Source: Streptomyces sp. YIM 121038 (GTDB lineage: Bacteria > Actinomycetota > Actinomycetes > Streptomycetales > Streptomycetaceae). Taken from it: 64,000 nucleotides of DNA. This document shows, one piece after another, positions 62,101 to 64,000 of the stretch. The notes beneath the pieces were generated by a model. The model was not told where the DNA came from and ran no database searches. It saw only the letters and a program-made list of their open reading frames with translations. Made by a program: the position numbers and the translations under genes. The stretch spans positions 8,182,001-8,246,000 of the forward strand of contig NZ_CP030771.1 of assembly GCF_006088715.1 (NCBI RefSeq), given 5' to 3'. Each line of letters begins with the position of its first letter. Position 1 is the first letter of the stretch.

Positions 62101-63746
62101 GGACGGAGCCGCCCCCGGTGCGCGAGGCGCGGCCCTCGCCGTCGTGGGTGGCCGTGGCCACGGCGGAGGAGGTGGCGACGCTGGCCGACGACGTGGAGTC
62201 GGGCGCGGCGGCCCCGGCCCTGGCGGTCATGGACGCCGTCGGCGGCGACGAGGAGGGGGCCGCACTGTCCCTGGCCACCCGGGTCCTGGACGTCGTGCAG
62301 TGCTGGCTGGCCGGGACCGGGCTCGAAGAGTCGCGGCTGCTGGTGGTCACCCGGGGCGCGGTGCCCGCCGGTGGCGAGGCCACCGTGCGGGATCCGGCAG
62401 GGGCGGCCGTGTGGGGCCTGGTGCGCGCCGCACAGGCCGAACACCCGGACCGCATCGTCCTGCTGGACGTCGACGCGACCACGGGCGCGGAGCCCGTCCT
62501 GGGCGCGGTCCTCGCCGGCGGCGAGCCGCAGATCGCCGTGCGCGGCCCCGCCCTCCGCGTCCCTCGCCTCGCCCGCGTCAGCGGCCAAACCCCCGACGCG
62601 GCACCGGTGTTCGGGCCGGAAGGCACCGTCCTCATCTCGGGTGCCGGATCGCTGGGCGCCCTCGCGGCCCGGCACCTGGTCACCCGGTACGGCGTACGGC
62701 ATCTGCTGCTCGCCAGCCGTCGGGGTCCGGACGCCGAAGGCGTGCCGGAGCTGGTGGCCGAGCTCCGCGAGCAGGGTGCGACGGTGACGGTCGTGGCGTG
62801 TGACGTGTCCGACCGCGACCAGGTGAAGGCCCTGCTGACGGGCGTACCGGACGAGCACCCGCTCACCGGCGTCGTGCACACCGCCGGTGTGACGGACGAC
62901 GGAGTGATCGGGGCGCTGACGCCGGAGCGCCTTGAGCGGGTGTTCGCGCCGAAGGTGGACGCGGTGCGGCACTTGGACGGGCTGACGCGTGAACTGGGCC
63001 TGGAGTTGGACGCGTTCGTCGTCTACTCGTCCGTGTCGGGCGTCTTCATGGGCGCGGGCAGCGGCAGCTACGCCGCCGCGAACGCCTTCCTCGACGGGCT
63101 GATGGCCCAGCGGCGGGCGGCAGGCCTGCCCGGCGTCTCCCTGGCCTGGGGCCTGTGGGAGCAGACCAGCGGGATGGCCGCCCACACCGACGACCTCACC
63201 AAGAGCCGGATGAGCCGCCGGGGCGGGCTGCGGGGGATGACTCCGGCGGAGGGCATGGAACTGTTCGACGCGGCCGTGGGCTCCGGGCAGGCCCTGCTGG
63301 TTCCCGCCAAGCTGGACCTGCGGGGCGTACGCGCCGGGGCGACGGCCGGTGGCGGGGTGCCGCACCTGCTGCGCGGCCTCGTGCGCGCCGGACGGCAACT
63401 GGCGCACGCGGCGGGCGGCGACGAGCACCGGCAGCTGTCCGAGCGGCTCGCGGCACTGCCCGCGGCCGAGCAGGCGACGCTGCTGCTCGACCTGGTGCGG
63501 AGCCAGGTCGCGGCGGTCCTCGGCCACGGCACGACGTACCACATCGACGCCGACCAGGGGCTCTTCGAGATCGGCTTCGACTCCCTCACGGCCATCGAGC
63601 TGCGCAACCGGCTGCGCACCCTCACCGAGCGGAAGCTCGCCCCCGGCCTCGTCTTCGACCACCCGACGCCAGGAAGGCTCGCCGCGCACCTGCACGCGCT
63701 GATGTGCGGCGAACAGGCCACGACCCCGGTGGCGCTCTCCGTATGA
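53136..63746 (+). CDS. Type I PKS, extension modules 9 and 10 (last; no thioesterase)
   Basis: 3536 residues, two full KS-AT-DH-KR-ACP modules: malonyl then methylmalonyl. ATG 53136 follows GAGG by 8 nt, and the N-terminus (EKLLQYLKRVTTELHQLRKQ) is the docking helix matching PKS 4. After the last ACP the chain ends within about 50 residues with neither a thioesterase nor a docking domain, so release depends on the amide synthase that starts 46 nt downstream. Both DH and KR sets look active, fitting the conjugated diene next to the amide carbonyl of rifamycin/streptovaricin-type ansamycins, with a methyl at the alpha carbon from module 10. Confidence 0.95.
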   Translation: MATDEKLLQYLKRVTTELHQLRKQGSSHAGEPVAIVGMACRLPGGVTGPEELWRLVREGRDAVSGFPDDRGWELDGLFDPDPDNPGTSYTDQGGFLRGAGLFDAGLFGISPREALAMDPQQRLLLETSWEALEQAGIDPVSLKGSDVGVFSGVSSQGYGAGAGAIAPELESFTGTGVAGSVASGRVSYVFGFEGPAVTVDTACSSSLVAMHLAAQALRQGECSMALAGGAMVMSTPGTFVAFSRQRGMASDGRCKAYADGADGMGLAEGAGVVVLERLSVARERGHQVLAVIRGSAVNQDGASNGLTAPNGPSQERVIRKALAGAGLVPADVDVVEGHGTGTALGDPIEAQALLATYGQGRDPRRPLWLGSLKSNIGHTQAAAGVASVIKVVQALRHGVMPPTLHVQEPTAEVDWSAGAVELLTEAREWPRDDRPRRAGVSSFGISGTNAHLILEEAPPEAGEPLPERAEPGGAVPLVVSASGAGALAGQAARLTTYLQSWEPGDSGGVDLADVAGALLSGRALLGERAVVAARSAEEALTGLRALARGESTTGVVSGRVTGSGDVGKVVWVFPGQGSQRAGAGRELYERYPVFAEALDEACEELDARLAGWVDHPVRDVVLGTVAGSADLLDQTVFTQAGLFAVESALARLVESWGVRPDAVIGHSIGEVTAAYVAGALTLPDAARLVAARGRLMQALPPGGAMVAVAAREEQVAGLLREGVEVAAVNGPAALVLSGDEDAVLAAAGPLRERGYKTKRLAVSHAFHSPRMEPMLADFTAELADVAWQRPAIPVVSNVTGRLAGPDELSDPHYWAAHVRRPVRFAEGVAAAAEFGGTLFVELGPGAALTGLVEETATATTAEVTCVAALREGRPEEVTLLASMAELFVRGVAVDWARLLPAGAASRRVDLPTYAFDHQQYWLKPGASATDAASLGQTAADHPLLGAVVRLPHSDGLVFTSRLSLRTHPWLADHAVGGVVLLPGTGLVELAVRAGDEAGCGSLEELVVEAPLAVPARGAVRVQVAVGAPGETGTRTVEVYSQREDDGDADTWTRHAAGLLSATARPRGRDGFDFTAWPPPGARPVDVHPGDFYDDLAERGYGYGPAFRGLRTVWRRGDELFAEVALPEEQREEADRFGIHPALLDAALHAGMLAATADPAGEEPARPVLPFAWNGLVLHAVGASALRVRLTPGGPGAVALAAADETGGPVVTMDSLVSRPVSEGQLESAADTAAATALFGVEWTELPPPQGEPQQWLPVATADEVAALAARADVPPVAVLEAVGGDGEDAVLALTARVLEVVQAWLTEASLEESRLAVVTRGAVPAGTGVVSDPAGAAVWGLVRAAQAENPDRIVLLDTDPAAGGPLDAVLGAVLEAGEPQVAVRGMRYSAPRLARVTGEVSDVPNKFGSGKSVLLTGGTGSLGGLVARHLVARHGVRHLLLASRRGAEAEGAAELVAELVGQGATVSVVACDVSDREQVRALLASVPDEHPLGAVVHTAGVLDDGVIGALTPERLAGVFAPKVDAVRHLDELTRGIDLDAFIVYSSAAGVFGSAGQGNYAAANAFLDGLMAQRRAAGLPGLSLAWGLWEQAAGMTAHLDDVDQARANRGGVLAITAAEGMELFDAAAAAGQPLLVPIKLDLRGARAGAASGGAVPHLLRGLVRAARQQARAASAGDVELSRRLAGLTAAEQEALLLDLVRTQAAVVLGHTGPGGVRPDTAFNEAGFDSLTSVELRNRLREATALKFPATLVFDYPTPVALARYLREELAETADGAAVPSVSSVAVDRDEPIAIVGMACRLPGGVADPEGLWRLVREGREGMAPFPEDRGWDLEGLFDADPDNAGTSYASQGGFLQGAGLFDPGFFGISPREAQAMDPQQRLLLETSWEALEQAGIDPVALKGTDVGVFSGVSTQGYGMGADARDVEGYTGTGSAPSVASGRVAYAFGFEGPAVTVDTACSSSLVAMHLAAQALRQGECSMALAGGVAVMATPGAFVEFSRQRGLATDGRCKSYAAGADGTGWSEGVGLVVLERLSAARERGHRVLAVLRGSAVNQDGASNGLTAPNGPAQQRVIRKALAHAGLTPSEVDVVEGHGTGTTLGDPIEAQALLATYGRDREPERPLWLGSLKSNIGHAQAAAGAAGVIKMVQALRHAVMPPTLHVDAPTAEVDWSLGAVELLTQARDWPRDGRPRRAGVSAFGISGTNAHLILEEAPEEPVSEGSAPVGVVPLVVSARSRASLAGQAGRLASYVESGAGALLPAVAGALVSGRAVLGERAVVVAGSGEEALAGLRALERGESGPGLVSGSGGTPGDLVLVFPGQGSQWAGMGRELLDASAVFAERVGECAAALEPWVDWSLVDVLRGDADSEVLERVDVVQPASFAVMVGLAAVWASVGVVPDAVLGHSQGEIAAACVAGTLSLEDAARVVALRSQAIATELAGRGGMASVALSEAEVTARLESWAGRVEVAAVNGPSSVVIAGDAEALDEVLEALSGDGVRTRRVAVDYASHTRHVEDIQATLAEVLVGVDAKAPEVPFYSTVTGSWIEEAGVLDAGYWYRNLRGQVRFGPAAADLLGQGYGVFVEVSAHPVLVQPITEIVDGADSTAQVTGTLRREEGGLRRLLSSMAELFVKGVRVEWAGVLPAGAGHARVELPTYAFDHRHYWLKPAESATGAAALGLAGAGHPLLGAVVRLPQTDGLVFTSRLSLRTHPWLADHAVGGVVLVPGTGLVELAVRAGDEAGCGILEELVIEAPLVVPRRGGVRVQVAVGGPGETGARTVEVYSQREDDGGADTWTRHATGLLATTAHPRDLGGHDFTSWPPPGAEPVDIGDGYGRLAGDGYGYGPAFQGVRAVWRRGDEVFAEVALPEGQREEAGRYGIHPALLDAALHSTMLNAVAAVTAAAGDGDADGLELRLPFAWNGLALHAAGASALRVRVAKPERDALSLEAVDEAGGLVVTLDSLVGRVVSAEQLETASDTARVDSLFRVEWTEPPPVREARPSPSWVAVATAEEVATLADDVESGAAAPALAVMDAVGGDEEGAALSLATRVLDVVQCWLAGTGLEESRLLVVTRGAVPAGGEATVRDPAGAAVWGLVRAAQAEHPDRIVLLDVDATTGAEPVLGAVLAGGEPQIAVRGPALRVPRLARVSGQTPDAAPVFGPEGTVLISGAGSLGALAARHLVTRYGVRHLLLASRRGPDAEGVPELVAELREQGATVTVVACDVSDRDQVKALLTGVPDEHPLTGVVHTAGVTDDGVIGALTPERLERVFAPKVDAVRHLDGLTRELGLELDAFVVYSSVSGVFMGAGSGSYAAANAFLDGLMAQRRAAGLPGVSLAWGLWEQTSGMAAHTDDLTKSRMSRRGGLRGMTPAEGMELFDAAVGSGQALLVPAKLDLRGVRAGATAGGGVPHLLRGLVRAGRQLAHAAGGDEHRQLSERLAALPAAEQATLLLDLVRSQVAAVLGHGTTYHIDADQGLFEIGFDSLTAIELRNRLRTLTERKLAPGLVFDHPTPGRLAAHLHALMCGEQATTPVALSV
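53221..58440 (+). other. Module 9: KS-AT(malonyl)-DH-KR-ACP
   Basis: KS Cys203. AT Ser667 in GHSIGE with HAFH, predicting malonyl-CoA; this AT is unlike its neighbours in sequence and codon use. DH His973 in [12 protein letters not shown] with DAALH. KR TGGTGSLG, LDD, Tyr1559. The ACP serine is in GFDSL, near residue 1726. Confidence 0.9.
57084..58752 (+). repeat. Homogenised segment shared with module 4/5 (copy B)
   Basis: Partner of 29555-31223. It includes an island with unusually A/T-rich wobble positions around 57340-57410 that is copied exactly between the two loci. Confidence 0.88.
58491..63700 (+). other. Module 10: KS-AT(methylmalonyl)-DH-KR-ACP
   Basis: KS Cys1959. AT Ser2406 in GHSQGE. 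DH His2716 in [12 protein letters not shown] with DAALH. KR loop SGAGSLG, TDD, Tyr3312. The ACP (Ser3483) is more divergent than the others, as expected for the ACP that faces the release enzyme. Confidence 0.9.
62913..63168 (+). repeat. KR10/KR5 near-identical segment
   Basis: 256 bp match 35393-35648 at a fixed offset of 27520 bp, with few mismatches, covering the KR catalytic half. Confidence 0.82.
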
Positions 63747-63792
63747 ACCCAGCGGCCCCCCTGCGAAAAAACCCATGGAAAGAGGCGACGAC

Positions 63793-64000
63793 GTGTTCGA
63801 CGTGAGCGACTACCTCCAGCGGATCGGCTGCGCCGGAGCGACCGGCGTGGACGCCGAGACGCTGCGCAGGCTGCACAAGAGCCACCTCATGGCGATTCCC
63901 TACAACGGCGCCGCCCAGGACCTCCGCGACGGGATCCGCCTCGTCGACCTCGACGAGGACGCCCTGTTCGAGACGAGCGTCGTCGACGGGCACGGCGGCA
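63793..64000 (+). CDS. Amide synthase (RifF-like, arylamine N-acetyltransferase family), N-terminal part
   Basis: The gene runs off the window; 69 residues are visible. MFDVSDYLQRIG and ETLRRLHKSHLMAIPYN follow the N-terminal pattern of arylamine N-acetyltransferases (YLxRIG, then TLxxLHxxHLxxIPF). The visible part stops at DGHGG, where the family has RGG followed within two residues by the catalytic Cys, so the active-site Cys should lie just past the end. GAAAGAGG ends about 7 nt before GTG 63793; an in-frame GTG at 63802 is possible but less well placed. Position right after a last PKS without thioesterase matches rifF. It would use the aromatic amine of the AHBA starter to attack the ACP-bound chain and close the macrolactam. 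Confidence 0.88.
   Translation, partial: MFDVSDYLQRIGCAGATGVDAETLRRLHKSHLMAIPYNGAAQDLRDGIRLVDLDEDALFETSVVDGHGG

Noticed and set aside
63500..63746. A thioesterase at the end of the last PKS
   Set aside because: After the ACP only about 50 residues remain, with no GxSxG. Release by the downstream amide synthase explains this.

Overview
The window is high-GC actinobacterial DNA, most likely Streptomyces: G/C-rich third codon positions, GTG starts and giant type I polyketide synthase (PKS) genes. It holds most of an ansamycin biosynthetic cluster of the rifamycin/streptovaricin class. The key evidence is a CoA-ligase-type loading module at the start of the assembly line, of the kind that takes 3-amino-5-hydroxybenzoic acid (AHBA). 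Ten extension modules follow with no thioesterase, and the start of an arylamine N-acetyltransferase-like amide synthase lies directly downstream.

Layout. 1-8372 is a tailoring region. It holds the end of one Gfo/Idh/MocA oxidoreductase and a complete second one (a RifS/RifT-like pair), an FMN reductase-like protein, P450 A, a SAM methyltransferase, P450 B, a PapA/Rif20-like acyltransferase on the minus strand, and P450 C. 8407-63746 holds five collinear PKS genes on the plus strand with 3+2+2+1+2 extension modules. 63793-64000 is the N-terminal part of the amide synthase. AHBA synthesis genes, regulators and export genes are not in the window.

Reading the line. Acyltransferase motifs predict malonyl-CoA at modules 2 and 9 and methylmalonyl-CoA at the other eight, the pattern I recall for rifamycin. 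Module 1 has a working-looking ketoreductase (KR) and a dead dehydratase (DH). Module 2 has no KR. The module 3 KR has lost its catalytic Tyr. That leaves the early carbonyls for naphthalene ring formation. Modules 4-10 all carry KR and DH with recognisable active sites, although a rifamycin/streptovaricin-type chain needs dehydration only at 4, 9 and 10. The amide synthase would close the macrolactam. The oxidoreductases, P450s, methyltransferase and acyltransferase would then decorate it. The 3+2+2+1+2 split differs from the 3+3+1+1+2 split I recall for rifamycin, and the tailoring set (three P450s, methyltransferase, acyltransferase) would suit streptovaricin-type chemistry. I consider streptovaricin-type more likely than rifamycin proper, but the sequence alone does not settle it.

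The most interesting layer is evolutionary. The modules are mosaics of near-identical blocks (modules 4/9, 6/7, 7/8, 5/10, 1/6), which points to recurrent gene conversion or module duplication. Candidate regulatory DNA is limited to two divergent or upstream gaps that share a TACCAGGTTG motif, plus several hairpins.
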